From Eubacteriaceae bacterium (GTDB taxonomy: Bacteria > Bacillota > Clostridia > Lachnospirales > Lachnospiraceae): a DNA stretch of 64,000 nt. The first letter of the stretch is position 1. Each line of letters begins with the position of its first letter. The notes below the pieces were generated by a model. It was not told the DNA's origin. It made no database searches and saw only the letters and a list, made by a program, of their open reading frames with translations. Shown piece after piece: positions 36,813-45,908 of this stretch. A program made the translations under genes and the position numbers. Location of the stretch: contig CABIYF010000011.1 of the NCBI GenBank assembly GCA_902362875.1, forward strand, positions 1-64,000, written 5' to 3'.

Positions 36813-37865
36813 TTAAATACGGAGGATTTCATGTCCTGCTGCTTTCACCATACGGTTCATGATCGCTTCACTCAAAGGTTCACCTTCAAACCCTTCTGAA
36901 TAGATCATATCTACATCCTTATGGTCAAATTCTCTCAATACATCATATAAATGTGCTGTCACTGTCTCAAGATGTGCTCTCTCTCCAACAGAAACAACTT
37001 CATCTGCCTGATATAGATCTTTCGTCTCATCAGATGCAATGATACCAATCTTCTTTCCCTGCTCTCTCTGCTCTTTTGCAAGCTGATTGATATGCTCTAC
37101 AACTTTGGCCTGATCATCACCAAGAACAAGTAGCATCTGTGCTTTTGGCGCATAATGTTTGTACTTCATTCCAGGTGCTCTTGGCACACCATTATCACTT
37201 GCCTTCAGGGATGTATTCATCAATACTTCACATCCAAGAAAATCTTCCATGTCCTCCTTTGTGATCCATCCTGGTCTTAAGATGACTGGCACTGCATCTG
37301 TAAAATCAATGATCGTTGATTCTACACCTACCAAAACAGCTCCTCCATCTAAGATCATCGGAATCTTTCCATGAAGATCTTCCATCACATGTTCCGCCTT
37401 TGTCGGACTAGGTCTTCCAGACGTATTCGCACTTGGTGCCGCAATCGGCACTCCTGATCTTCTGATCAACTCAAGCGCCACCGGATGATCCGGCATACGA
37501 ATCGCCACAGTCTCAAGCCCTCCTGTCACACAATCCGGTACCTGATCCGCTTTCTGCAGGATCACCGTCATAGGACCCGGCCAGAAATGTTCCATTGCAC
37601 GTCTTGCGTTATCTGGAATCTCTTTTACTAAAGACTCCACCATCTTCATATCACATACATGAAGAATCAAAGGATTATCAGAAGGTCTTCCCTTCGCTGC
37701 ATATATCTTATGCGCCGCATCAGGAAGCAGACCATTCCCTCCAAGACCATATACTGTCTCTGTCGGAAACGCTACAAGCTCACCCTCTCTTATGAGAGCA
37801 GCGGCTTCTTCCATGTCCTTTGATGAGTCTTTGATATTGCTAATTTGTATAAGTTTTGTTTCCAT
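36813..37865 (-). CDS. sua5: L-threonylcarbamoyladenylate synthase (Sua5 type)
   Basis: Makes threonylcarbamoyl-AMP for the t6A37 modification of tRNAs. The YrdC domain (about 15-205) shows PTETVYGLGGNG, KGRPSDNPLILH and SANTSGRPSPT. The C-terminal Sua5 domain follows a linker (APGMKYKHYAPKAQ). The length (350 aa) is typical of the two-domain form. AGGAG precedes the ATG. It heads an operon with the phosphatase-RpiB fusion, the same order as ywlC-ywlE-ywlF in Bacillus. Confidence 0.95.
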   Translation of the reverse strand: METKLIQISNIKDSSKDMEEAAALIREGELVAFPTETVYGLGGNGLLPDAAHKIYAAKGRPSDNPLILHVCDMKMVESLVKEIPDNARRAMEHFWPGPMTVILQKADQVPDCVTGGLETVAIRMPDHPVALELIRRSGVPIAAPSANTSGRPSPTKAEHVMEDLHGKIPMILDGGAVLVGVESTIIDFTDAVPVILRPGWITKEDMEDFLGCEVLMNTSLKASDNGVPRAPGMKYKHYAPKAQMLLVLGDDQAKVVEHINQLAKEQREQGKKIGIIASDETKDLYQADEVVSVGERAHLETVTAHLYDVLREFDHKDVDMIYSEGFEGEPLSEAIMNRMVKAAGHEILRI

Positions 37866-37925
37866 TTTTTGTATCTCCTGACTTTTAATCGTTTAGGGTG
37901 TGATTAAATATAGCCATTTGGATTA

Positions 37926-37954
37926 ATTATAGCATGGAATTGATTCTTTGTAAA
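37926..37954 (-). promoter_or_regulatory. Promoter of the sua5 operon
   Basis: TTTACA and TATAAT with a 17-bp spacer on the minus strand, about 60 nt before sua5. The 35-bp exact repeat starts 6 bp upstream of the -35. Confidence 0.75.
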
Positions 37955-37960
37955 ATTTTG

Positions 37961-37995
37961 ATTTGAAAGGTAGTCGTGGGGATTGTATATGAGAA
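37961..37995. repeat. 35-bp exact repeat, copy B
   Basis: Identical to 24698-24732. It lies between the divergent sua5 and cwlD genes. On the plus strand it contains TTGAAA and TATATG at 17-bp spacing, so it could include the cwlD promoter. Just after it, GTATATGAGAA can pair with TTCTTCATATAC (one bulge), a short hairpin before the cwlD SD. The 11-mer GTATATGAGAA also forms the tip of both arms of hairpin element copy 1. Confidence 0.75.
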
Positions 37996-38040
37996 TTTCT
38001 ACTTCTTTTCTTCATATACTAGAAAGAAAGGGGATCTATC

Positions 38041-38727
38041 ATGAACACCCAAAACCGTTTCCTCTTCTGGGGTATTCTCCTGATTGTTGTCTTATTGTCT
38101 GTTTCTTCTATTACATTCCCTATCTTTGTTGCACAGACTGTCAAAAACCAAAATGTGATCTGTATTGATGCCGGGCATGGTGGTTCTGATCCTGGGAAGG
38201 TGGGGGATCCTGATATTTTGGAAAAGGATATTAATCTTTCTCTTGCTTTAAAATTGCAGAAAGTTCTTGAAAAGAACAATTTTAAAGTATATATGACTCG
38301 AAATGGGGATTATAATCTTGCGGATTCAAAAGATAATCAAAAACGTAGTGATCTTGCAAATCGTAAGCAGATTATTTTTGAAAATGATCCTTCGGCTGTG
38401 ATCAGTATTCATCAGAATAGTTATCCAAGCAGTGATGTTCATGGAGCACAGGTTTTCTATCCACAGGGGTCTGAAAAGTCAAAATTGCTTGCGGATTCTA
38501 TACAGGATGCTTTGATTCAGGGGCTTGATTCCAGCAATCATCGGCAGGCAAAGTCGAATGCTGAGTACTATCTGTTTCGTGACAATCCTTATCCGATCGT
38601 CATTGTTGAGTGTGGTTTTTTATCAAATCCAGAGGAACTGAAACTGCTGCAGAGTTCTTCTTATCAGAAGAAGGCTGCTCAATGTATTTATCAGGGACTT
38701 AAAAATTATCTGGATGGAAGGAATTGA
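38041..38727 (+). CDS. cwlD: N-acetylmuramoyl-L-alanine amidase, CwlD-like
   Basis: Zinc amidase that cuts the peptide from muramic acid in peptidoglycan; CwlD makes muramic-delta-lactam in the spore cortex. An N-terminal membrane/signal segment (about 8-32) is followed by the Amidase_3 domain with zinc ligands His (DAGHGG), Glu (EKDINLSL) and His (SIHQNS) and the catalytic Glu in VECGFLSN. The 228-aa length with no extra wall-binding repeats fits CwlD. It implies sporulation. A strong terminator follows. Confidence 0.9.
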   Translation: MNTQNRFLFWGILLIVVLLSVSSITFPIFVAQTVKNQNVICIDAGHGGSDPGKVGDPDILEKDINLSLALKLQKVLEKNNFKVYMTRNGDYNLADSKDNQKRSDLANRKQIIFENDPSAVISIHQNSYPSSDVHGAQVFYPQGSEKSKLLADSIQDALIQGLDSSNHRQAKSNAEYYLFRDNPYPIVIVECGFLSNPEELKLLQSSSYQKKAAQCIYQGLKNYLDGRN

Positions 38728-38782
38728 AGAATGGATACTGACCGGAGGGCTTTTTAACTTTATAGAACTTTCCTGTAAAGTT

Positions 38783-38812
38783 AAGAGCCGGGAATTCATG
38801 ATCCCGGCTCTT
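38783..38812. terminator. Terminator after cwlD
   Basis: A perfect 11-bp GC-rich stem (AAGAGCCGGGA / TCCCGGCTCTT) with an 8-nt loop. Only a short T run follows on the plus strand. It lies between convergent genes. Confidence 0.75.
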
Positions 38813-38834
38813 ATATGCTCTTTGCATAATTATA

Positions 38835-39086
38835 TTATTCTTTAATTTTCTGATACTCTATGGCGTATATCTCTCCTTCCTGATCGTTGACATACTCTTT
38901 CATGTAAGAATCATCTTCATTGAGTATTAGATTTATATGTTCCAGATTTACATCACTGATCGTAATGCCGTCCACACGGATTGCCAGTCCCTGTGACAGG
39001 TAATAAGATAATTCATCATGACTCGTCATTCCTGCCCTCCAATCATCATAAGCAGATGTTAAATTGTTACTTACATGTTCGATCAT
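38835..39086 (-). CDS. Small hypothetical protein (83 aa)
   Basis: I do not recognise this protein. It is acidic, without membrane segments or cysteines, and has a central IRVDGITISDVNLEHINLIL stretch that could be beta then helix. AGGAGG lies immediately before the first ATG, unusually close, but no other in-frame start is available. A good promoter with a palindrome over the start site lies upstream, so it is probably a real, regulated gene. Confidence 0.7.
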   Translation of the reverse strand: MIEHVSNNLTSAYDDWRAGMTSHDELSYYLSQGLAIRVDGITISDVNLEHINLILNEDDSYMKEYVNDQEGEIYAIEYQKIKE

Positions 39087-39174
39087 CCTCCTGAATTCTA
39101 AAAAGATGATCGCTTACATCGTTCAGTGTTACTTGTGGTATATAAAAATTCCGCACTGTCTCCAAATGTAAGTT

Positions 39175-39220
39175 TTGTCGCGACATAATGTAATTATATA
39201 CATAACGGAAATTATTTCAA
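39175..39220 (-). promoter_or_regulatory. Promoter and palindrome of the 83-aa gene
   Basis: TTGAAA and TATAAT with a 16-bp spacer on the minus strand (39193-39220). The perfect palindrome TGTCGCGACA (39175-39184) lies 9-18 bp after the -10, over or just past the expected transcription start, where a repressor would sit. Confidence 0.65.
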
Positions 39221-39258
39221 GTCATTTATGGATAAAATTGTAAATTTCTTGAAAAAGC

Positions 39259-39287
39259 TTTACACACCGCAAAAGTAATACTATAAT
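39259..39287 (+). promoter_or_regulatory. Promoter of mecA
   Basis: TTTACA and TATAAT with a 17-bp spacer, 29 nt before the mecA start codon. It is divergent to the promoter of the 83-aa gene. Confidence 0.78.
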
Positions 39288-39316
39288 AACATCAAAGTAG
39301 TAAAGGAGTGATGATT

Positions 39317-40033
39317 ATGAAAATAGAACGTATCAGTGATAATCAAATCCGATGTACTTTAAATAAAGAAGACTTAGAAGGAAAGGAAACTCTGTTAAGT
39401 GAACTTGCCTTTGGTTCTGAGAAGGCAAAAGGTCTGTTCCGGGAATTAATGAACAAGGCTGCTACTGAACTTGGTTTTGAGACGAATGAGGATAATCCTT
39501 TGATGGTAGAAGCAATTCCTGTATCCAAAGAATGTCTGATCCTTGTGATCACAAGAGTGGATAACCCAGAGGATTTCCGTGAACATTATAAAAAGTTACC
39601 AAAAGGTCTGCTTGGCGGACCAATGACAGATTCTGACGATGATATCTTAGCTGATCTTCCGGATTTTCTTTCCGGACTTGGCAAATCTGCAATGTCATCT
39701 GATATCAGTAATGACATGAAACATGCTCTTTCTGATACAGGAGTTGGTATTTTTGCTTTTACCTCTCTTGATGATGTCGCTTTTGCATCAAAGCTGTTAA
39801 GTGATTACAATGTTTCAAGTACTTTATATAAAGATCCTGACAATCAGTGTTATTATCTTTCATTGACGGCGCTTGACGATTCACCAAACAGTGAGATCAT
39901 GGATGAGATTCACCTGATCCTCTCAGAATATTGCAAACGTCTGCCAAACACTTATGCAACGAAAGCTTTATTTAATGAACATCTGACAACGATTATTGAA
40001 AAACAGGCTGTCGAAGAGATGGCTGCATATTAA
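39317..40033 (+). CDS. mecA: Adaptor protein MecA
   Basis: Adaptor that delivers substrates to the ClpC/ClpP protease. The N-terminal domain (MKIERISDNQIRCTLNKEDL, FRELMNKAATELGFE) and the C-terminal ClpC-binding domain (about 135-235: FAFTSLDDVAFASKLL, SLYKD-type YKDPDNQCYYLSL, EHLTTIIEKQAVE) are recognisable, joined by a variable acidic linker. I start at the ATG with AAGGAG 8 nt upstream; GTG and ATG codons 6-9 nt earlier have worse spacing. It is monocistronic, with its own promoter and terminator. Confidence 0.92.
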   Translation: MKIERISDNQIRCTLNKEDLEGKETLLSELAFGSEKAKGLFRELMNKAATELGFETNEDNPLMVEAIPVSKECLILVITRVDNPEDFREHYKKLPKGLLGGPMTDSDDDILADLPDFLSGLGKSAMSSDISNDMKHALSDTGVGIFAFTSLDDVAFASKLLSDYNVSSTLYKDPDNQCYYLSLTALDDSPNSEIMDEIHLILSEYCKRLPNTYATKALFNEHLTTIIEKQAVEEMAAY

Positions 40034-40038
40034 ATAAC

Positions 40039-40088
40039 AAAAGGACTTCCTGATTACATTCTCTCTTGTATTCAGGAAGTCCTTTTTT
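40039..40088. terminator. Terminator between mecA and the alcohol dehydrogenase
   Basis: A perfect 15-bp stem (AAAAGGACTTCCTGA / TCAGGAAGTCCTTTT) with an 18-nt loop and flanking A and T runs; likely to work on both strands for these convergent genes. Confidence 0.88.
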
Positions 40089-40145
40089 AATATTATAGAT
40101 ACATGGTTCTCTTTTGTTAATATATAATTTTATTTTCTGGTAAAT

Positions 40146-41327
40146 TTATTTAGCTGCCGTATAAATTGCCACCAGATCTTTTGCTGATAATTTCTTAAAT
40201 GCTCCAAGCTGCTGTGTATCATCATTGGTTGCTTTCATTGCCATATCTTTGATCTGCTCATCGGTTGGATCGATTCCAAGTTCTTTTAAGTTTGTTGGCA
40301 TTTCAATCTCTCTGTAGAAGTCTTCCACAGCTTCAATTCCTTTGATTGCTGTTGCTTTGACATCTTCGCCTTCTTCAACACCCATAACATTCACTGCAAA
40401 CTGTGCGAATCGTTCTGGTTTCTCATCCATAACGTATCTTGCCCAGCTTCCCCATACTGCTGCAAGTCCTGCTCCATGAGCTACATCAAACATTCCACCT
40501 AATTCATGTTCGATCAGATGTGTTGCCCAGTCTCCTCCACAGGTTCCGCATCCTGTCAGTCCGTTATGTGACAGAGAACCGCACCACATGATCTCAGCTC
40601 TCGCTTCATAATTCTTTGGATCTTTTTTGAGGATCTTTGCGTATTTCATAACGTTTTTCATAACGTCCTGTGCAATCTTGTCTGTGATCTCCATCGTATC
40701 TTCCAGTACAAAATAACGTTCCATTGTATGCATCATGATATCCGCACATCCGCACTGTGTCTGGTAATCTGGTAATGTATATGTAATCTCAGGATTCATG
40801 ATCGCAAATTTAGGTCTTGCAAGGTCTGTATCTAGTGCCTTCTTGTACCAGCCTTCTTCATTTGTGATAACGCAGGAATTACTCATCTCACTTCCTGCTG
40901 CTGCGATCGTTAAGACACTTCCTAATGGATAACATGCCTTAGGTCTTGCTTTTCCTGTAAACAGATCCCATACATCAACATCTGGGTTCCCAAGTCCATA
41001 GGCAATTGCTTTACAAGAGTCAATAACACTTCCTCCACCTACTGCAAGAATGAAGTCGACACCTTCTTTTTTGCACAATTCGATTCCTTCATATACTTTT
41101 GATAAATGTGGATTTGGCACAACACCACCAAGTGTTACATAATCAATATCAAAATCCTTTAATGCTTCACAAACTCTGTCTAAAAGTCCTGATTTTTTTG
41201 CACTCTGTCCTCCGTAATGAACAAGGACTTTCTTACATCCCTCTGCCTTCACTAATGGTCCAACTTTAAGTTCTGCATCTTTCCCAAAGACTACTTTTGT
41301 TGGTGTATAATACTGAAAATTTAACAT
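40146..41327 (-). CDS. Iron-containing alcohol dehydrogenase (YqhD/butanol dehydrogenase type)
   Basis: Group III NAD(P)H-dependent dehydrogenase reducing aldehydes to alcohols. The coenzyme loop AVGGGSVIDSCKA, the region AAGSEMSNSCVI, and metal-ligand His/Asp residues (GCADIMMHTMERYF, HLIEHELGGMFDVAHGAGLA) are present. The sequence most resembles clostridial BdhA/BdhB and YqhD. It is the last gene of the PTS/DhaK operon, so it may dispose of an aldehyde made by the aldolase. Substrate not determinable. Confidence 0.92.
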   Translation of the reverse strand: MLNFQYYTPTKVVFGKDAELKVGPLVKAEGCKKVLVHYGGQSAKKSGLLDRVCEALKDFDIDYVTLGGVVPNPHLSKVYEGIELCKKEGVDFILAVGGGSVIDSCKAIAYGLGNPDVDVWDLFTGKARPKACYPLGSVLTIAAAGSEMSNSCVITNEEGWYKKALDTDLARPKFAIMNPEITYTLPDYQTQCGCADIMMHTMERYFVLEDTMEITDKIAQDVMKNVMKYAKILKKDPKNYEARAEIMWCGSLSHNGLTGCGTCGGDWATHLIEHELGGMFDVAHGAGLAAVWGSWARYVMDEKPERFAQFAVNVMGVEEGEDVKATAIKGIEAVEDFYREIEMPTNLKELGIDPTDEQIKDMAMKATNDDTQQLGAFKKLSAKDLVAIYTAAK

Positions 41328-41448
41328 ACTATATCCTCCTGTATCAGCTTTTGTTTTTATATTTATACAATAAGTTTTTGTAAAAAATCAGCACATCATA
41401 ATATTTCTATTACAATGTGCTGTTTTCTTACTTATATATTATAAGTGA

Positions 41449-42069
41449 TTATAAACTTTTTGCAAATGCCTGCATGATCAGAGATGCTACTTTAGCTCCT
41501 GGATCTTCCAGACTTCTGGATGCTTCTCCTCTTGTTGCAGCACGTCCGTGAACTGCTAACATTGTTGTAGTAGCTTTGAATCCTTCTTCTGCTGCATCAG
41601 CTGCTTTTGCTGCCATGTCTGCTAAAGATTCTCCTGCTGCTAAAGAAGCCTGTAAGCTTTCTACTGCTGGATGAATTCCATCAAGGAATGTCTTGTCTCC
41701 AACTTTAGCTCCACCTAATTTAGCAACTCCTGCTTCATAAGAAGCGAAGATCTGTACTACATCAGCATCTTCTAATGTTTCTTTTCCTTTCAGATCTTTT
41801 CCAGCCTGTTTTAAACCAGTTGCCATTAAAGATCCCATTGTTGAAGGAACTTTATTCGCCATTGCTTTTCCTGCTGCGAATAACAGTTTTCCTGCATCTG
41901 TGATCGCACCATCAGCAACTGCATCGTATGCTGCTTTGAATCCATCAGTCATTGTAAGACCTAAGTCTCCATCACCAACGATTCCGTCCATCTCGATCAG
42001 CTTATCTTTATTCTCAGCCATGATATCGCTGATTTCTTTTAATAATTTGATTAAGTAAGATGTTTCCAT
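41449..42069 (-). CDS. dhaL: DhaL-type dihydroxyacetone kinase subunit
   Basis: Nucleotide-binding subunit of the dihydroxyacetone-type kinase. The Mg-ADP site is visible as DGIVGDGDLG (three Asp), with the all-helical barrel motifs STMGSLMATGLKQAG and GRAATRGEASR. I start at the ATG at 42069 (AGGAGG 9 nt upstream), just after the dhaK stop. The His of the E. coli motif GDGDHG is Leu. No DhaM phosphoryl carrier gene is present in the window, so the subunit may use ATP directly or another PTS phosphodonor. Confidence 0.9.
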   Translation of the reverse strand: METSYLIKLLKEISDIMAENKDKLIEMDGIVGDGDLGLTMTDGFKAAYDAVADGAITDAGKLLFAAGKAMANKVPSTMGSLMATGLKQAGKDLKGKETLEDADVVQIFASYEAGVAKLGGAKVGDKTFLDGIHPAVESLQASLAAGESLADMAAKAADAAEEGFKATTTMLAVHGRAATRGEASRSLEDPGAKVASLIMQAFAKSL

Positions 42070-42082
42070 GCTTAAATGCCTC

Positions 42083-43093
42083 CTAAACCTGTTTGAAGAA
42101 TGGTGTATCAACTGGATGGTCGATGTATTCTTTTAATTCATCATCAAGTTTTAATAATGAGATTGAGAATCCAGCCATTTCGATCGCTGTTGCGTATTCT
42201 CCTACATAGTATTTGTATACGCTGATTCCTTTTTCTTCAAGAACCTGATTGATACGACGTGTTACGATATACTGTTCATCTAATGGAGTTGCTCCAAGAC
42301 CATTTACAAGTACTGCAACTTCGTCACCATTTTCATATGGAAGGTCAGCTACGATCTTCTCTAACATTTCATCAACGATCTGATCAGCTGGCTCTAATTT
42401 ACCACGGCGGATTCCTGGTTCTCCATGGATTCCCATTCCGATTTCCATTTCGTCATCTTCGATTTCGAAACTTGGTTTACCAACTCTTGGTACTGTACAT
42501 GGTGTTAAAGCTACACCCATTGTACGAACGTTGTTGTTTGCTTTATCTGCAACACGTTTTACTTCTTCTAAAGAAAGCATCTTGTCTGCTGCAGCTCCTG
42601 CACATTTGTATACGAAGAAGATTCCTGCAACACCACGACGTGTGCTCTTTTCTCCTGGTGCAGATGGTCCTGCTGAAGCAACATCGTCTGCTCCTAAAAC
42701 TTCTGCTGTCTCGATATCGTCTTCCATCTCAACTTCATCAGCTGCTGGACGGAATGTGAAGATATCTCCATTATAATTACCGTAGATATATAATACTCCG
42801 GCACCCTGGTCTGCATCTCTTGTTAAAGCGATTGCCTGATCTACACTTGGAGACTGGAATACATCACCAACTGCACATCCATCGATCATACCTTTTCCTA
42901 CATATCCCAAGAATAATGGAAGATGTCCTGATCCACCACCTGTGACGATACCTACTTTTCCTTCTTTTTTATGTTTAGATACAAGAACCTGTAAGTCACC
43001 ATCTACACATGTAAGATCATCTTTATGTGCGATGTAGATTCCTTCTAACATTTCTTTGATATAATTATCTGGATGGTTGATAATTTTCTTCAT
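42083..43093 (-). CDS. dhaK: DhaK-type kinase subunit, paralogue 1
   Basis: Substrate-binding subunit of a dihydroxyacetone-type kinase. GGGSGHLPLFLGYVG and the His that binds the substrate covalently (GIHGEPGIRRG) are both present. 336 aa is normal. It is adjacent to dhaL and to a class II aldolase. A second DhaK is encoded further upstream in the operon, and the two differ throughout. Related kinases act on other small ketoses (erythrulose, apulose), so dihydroxyacetone is only one option. Confidence 0.92.
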   Translation of the reverse strand: MKKIINHPDNYIKEMLEGIYIAHKDDLTCVDGDLQVLVSKHKKEGKVGIVTGGGSGHLPLFLGYVGKGMIDGCAVGDVFQSPSVDQAIALTRDADQGAGVLYIYGNYNGDIFTFRPAADEVEMEDDIETAEVLGADDVASAGPSAPGEKSTRRGVAGIFFVYKCAGAAADKMLSLEEVKRVADKANNNVRTMGVALTPCTVPRVGKPSFEIEDDEMEIGMGIHGEPGIRRGKLEPADQIVDEMLEKIVADLPYENGDEVAVLVNGLGATPLDEQYIVTRRINQVLEEKGISVYKYYVGEYATAIEMAGFSISLLKLDDELKEYIDHPVDTPFFKQV

Positions 43094-43122
43094 TGCATAC
43101 TCTCCTTCTTCTATGTAAGCGA

Positions 43123-43791
43123 TTATTTGTTAGGGAATTTGATCTGAGATGGATATTCCCATTTCTGTAATTCTTCTGGTGGGAAGAAGTATGGTTCTTC
43201 ACCCTGTCCTGCACAAAGTGCATTGTAGTATAACTGAGCTAATTCTTCGATATAAGCAGCTCTTAAGTATGCATCATAGATGTTACCCTGAGATACAGCT
43301 ACTGCTCCATGTCCCTGTAATAAGAATACGTCTGCTTCCTGAACTGGTTCGATAACACTGTCAGACAGATCTGTTGTTCCTGGACGTCCATAAGGAGCAA
43401 CTGGAATTCTTGATTTTGTTACACCTAAGTTAGCGATTTCATATACAACAGCTGGAATTGGTTTATTTAATACAGCGAATGTTGTTGCATACATAGAATG
43501 TGTATGACATACAGCATTTACGTCTGGTCTTGTTTTATAGATCTGAAGATGCATTAAAGATTCACTTGTTGGGCGAAGTCCTGATTCGTTTTCGATAACG
43601 TTTGCATCAAGATCAAGAACAACCATATCTCTTGCTGTTAATAATTCTCTATCTACCTGTGTTGGTGTGATTACTACATATCCTGTTTCTGGATCTCTAG
43701 CACTTAAGTTTCCAGATAAATGTTTACATAATCCTTCTTTCTGAGCACGTTTTGCCATAGCTACAACGTCTTTTTTTAATGATTCTAACAT
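43123..43791 (-). CDS. Class II aldolase/adducin family protein (FucA-like)
   Basis: Zinc aldolase of the fuculose-1-phosphate/ribulose-phosphate aldolase family. Zinc ligands are seen in CHTHSMYATTFA and GHGAVAV, the catalytic Glu in RPTSESLMHLQIY, and the phosphate loop near LSGNLSAR. 222 aa is standard. It sits between the PRD regulator (2 nt) and DhaK1 in the catabolic operon. Predicted to split a ketose phosphate into a triose (phosphate) and a short aldehyde; the exact substrate is open. Confidence 0.9.
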   Translation of the reverse strand: MLESLKKDVVAMAKRAQKEGLCKHLSGNLSARDPETGYVVITPTQVDRELLTARDMVVLDLDANVIENESGLRPTSESLMHLQIYKTRPDVNAVCHTHSMYATTFAVLNKPIPAVVYEIANLGVTKSRIPVAPYGRPGTTDLSDSVIEPVQEADVFLLQGHGAVAVSQGNIYDAYLRAAYIEELAQLYYNALCAGQGEEPYFFPPEELQKWEYPSQIKFPNK

Positions 43792-43793
43792 CT

Positions 43794-45869
43794 CTACTTC
43801 TCCTTTTCCTGTTTTTGAATTAATTTAATGATATCTTTTGGCTCTTTTGCCTTCTTTAAAAGCTGCAAGCTTTTTTTATCTTCTATTATGTGATTTAACT
43901 GCTCTAACATCTCCAGATGTTTTGTAGGCTCTGGTGTCCCGATCATAATGACAACATCTGCCTGCATATATCCACACACGTCTGTTCTCTCTGGCATGGT
44001 AAGTAATGATAAACATACTCTGTTTGCTCCATCATCGACTCCAGCGTGTGCAATGATCACTCCGTCTGCGATCATAATAAATGGTTTATCTGCCTTGATA
44101 TTATCAATTGCTTTCTGTACATACCCTTCTGTGACATCACCGCGTGTTACAAGTGGTCTGCCCACTGTACGGATCGCATCTTCCCAAAGAAGTGTATGAT
44201 CTAATACCTGAATCGTTTCTTCTACTAAAACATCTTTTAATCCAATTTGAAATCTTGTCCTTACATTGTTTAATTTCTCATCTTCAATCTCCGGATTCAA
44301 TGCTGCTGCAAATTCTCTCTTTAATGCTTCCTCATCTATAATATCTGCATATTTGCGAACAATATTTAATAAGGTAGAAACATCTAATTTGTGAGGTACG
44401 ATTCCGACTAATTCTCCCATGACTTTTTCTCTGAATTTAGTCTTAGATACTTCATCCAGAAATGGCTTCACAACAAACTGTGTCTTTGTCGTCTCAAGTC
44501 TTACCATCGTAAATACGAGGTCAAACTTTGTTTCATCATAGGATGCAAAATCTCTCATTGACAGACATGCAATGAACTCAATCTCTGGAAATAATTCCTT
44601 CAATGTAAAATATAAGAAATTAGATACTGAGATCCCATTCGCACATACTACAACTGCTCGTTTCCTTTGGTCCGGTGTAATTTCAAGAATACCTTCTCTT
44701 CGAAGCCATGCTCCAAATAATGCCGTAATATATACAAGCTCTTCGTCTGGAACTTCAACTCCTAATAATCTTTCTACCGGTCCGATGGATTTCCGCACGA
44801 CTGCATGAAGTGATGCATATTGTGGGAGGACCATATCCAAAATACTTTGTTCGATATGATAATGATACTTCATGCGATAAAATGCTGGCTTGATGTGCTG
44901 AAACAATGCTTCTAGCAAGGTTTCTCTTTCATTGATCGTTACACAGATCAGATTCTCAAAATTAACGATCACTTCTTCTGAAGCTCTCATCAATTCTTCT
45001 TCCTGTGCAGAATCTCTTGTCTGCAGTGTATGGAAATTAGAAATCTGAATCTGAGCTGTCAAAAATAATTTTTCTGTCTGCCAGGTAATTCCGTATTCTT
45101 TTGCAAACTCAAGCATCACAGAATACTCTTTTGTACCGGCAATATGTTGAAATGTCTCTGGAAGCTCCCGAAGAATCCTTTCCTTCTGTGTTCTGATAAT
45201 GATCAAACACATGATCAAAGGAAGTTCTTTCAGTCTCTCATCTGTAAAACGAACTTGCAGGCGTTCTTCGATCATTGAGATCTGTTTCTCTACCTGCTCC
45301 ATCATCTCTTCACTGATCTGACAGATATCCATGATTGTATCTTTTCCTTTTGGAATCTTTAAGATTCCACGAATTGATGTGACCATCATCTCACGTTTTG
45401 CATATTCACTGCCGACTAAGTGATATCCTTCCTGCCGGCTGTATAATACTTCCAAATGATATTCTTCTAATCTTTGTTCCAGTTTCTTAAGATCTGTTAG
45501 AAATGTATTTTTACTGATTTCTAATTTTGATGTGAAATGATAAATTGATAGTTCTTCGCGTACACAAAGAAGCATCAGAAAAATTAAAAGTCCACGTTCT
45601 TTATCCGTATAAATATACGTTGTTCCATCTCCAGTGATCTCTTCTGTCTGATATTGTTCAATGACAGCAACTGGTATGATAAATTTTCCAGTCCTTAACC
45701 GCTCGATCTTTGGCATTCCATTGTCCTGCAGATAATCATTGATCTTCTCGATCGTATAGCTTAGCTGCTTTCTGGATAGCTGTAAAGACGCTTCCACTTC
45801 CTTACCCGTGATCGCGGGATTATTCACAATCGTTTTAAGAACTGTATAACCTCTTTCATCTAAATACAA
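43794..45869 (-). CDS. PRD/EIIB/EIIA-containing PTS transcriptional regulator (MtlR/LicR type)
   Basis: PTS-controlled regulator. Order of domains: N-terminal winged helix-turn-helix (about 1-60, KEVEASLQLSRKQLSYTIEKI), PRD region(s) in the middle (His-containing helices around AGTKEYSVMLEF and IKPAFYRMKYHYHIEQ), a GatB-like EIIB domain (VVCANGISVSNF, about 405-490), and a C-terminal fructose/mannitol-type EIIA domain with its His in VIIAHAG. The start is TTG with GAGGTG upstream. As the only regulator in the operon it probably activates it when its own PTS is busy. It is DNA-binding by its HTH, not an RNA antiterminator. Confidence 0.9.
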   Translation of the reverse strand: MYLDERGYTVLKTIVNNPAITGKEVEASLQLSRKQLSYTIEKINDYLQDNGMPKIERLRTGKFIIPVAVIEQYQTEEITGDGTTYIYTDKERGLLIFLMLLCVREELSIYHFTSKLEISKNTFLTDLKKLEQRLEEYHLEVLYSRQEGYHLVGSEYAKREMMVTSIRGILKIPKGKDTIMDICQISEEMMEQVEKQISMIEERLQVRFTDERLKELPLIMCLIIIRTQKERILRELPETFQHIAGTKEYSVMLEFAKEYGITWQTEKLFLTAQIQISNFHTLQTRDSAQEEELMRASEEVIVNFENLICVTINERETLLEALFQHIKPAFYRMKYHYHIEQSILDMVLPQYASLHAVVRKSIGPVERLLGVEVPDEELVYITALFGAWLRREGILEITPDQRKRAVVVCANGISVSNFLYFTLKELFPEIEFIACLSMRDFASYDETKFDLVFTMVRLETTKTQFVVKPFLDEVSKTKFREKVMGELVGIVPHKLDVSTLLNIVRKYADIIDEEALKREFAAALNPEIEDEKLNNVRTRFQIGLKDVLVEETIQVLDHTLLWEDAIRTVGRPLVTRGDVTEGYVQKAIDNIKADKPFIMIADGVIIAHAGVDDGANRVCLSLLTMPERTDVCGYMQADVVIMIGTPEPTKHLEMLEQLNHIIEDKKSLQLLKKAKEPKDIIKLIQKQEKEK

Positions 45870-45908
45870 TGGTGCACCTCTTTCATCAAGTCTATTACTT
45901 TAATAAGT

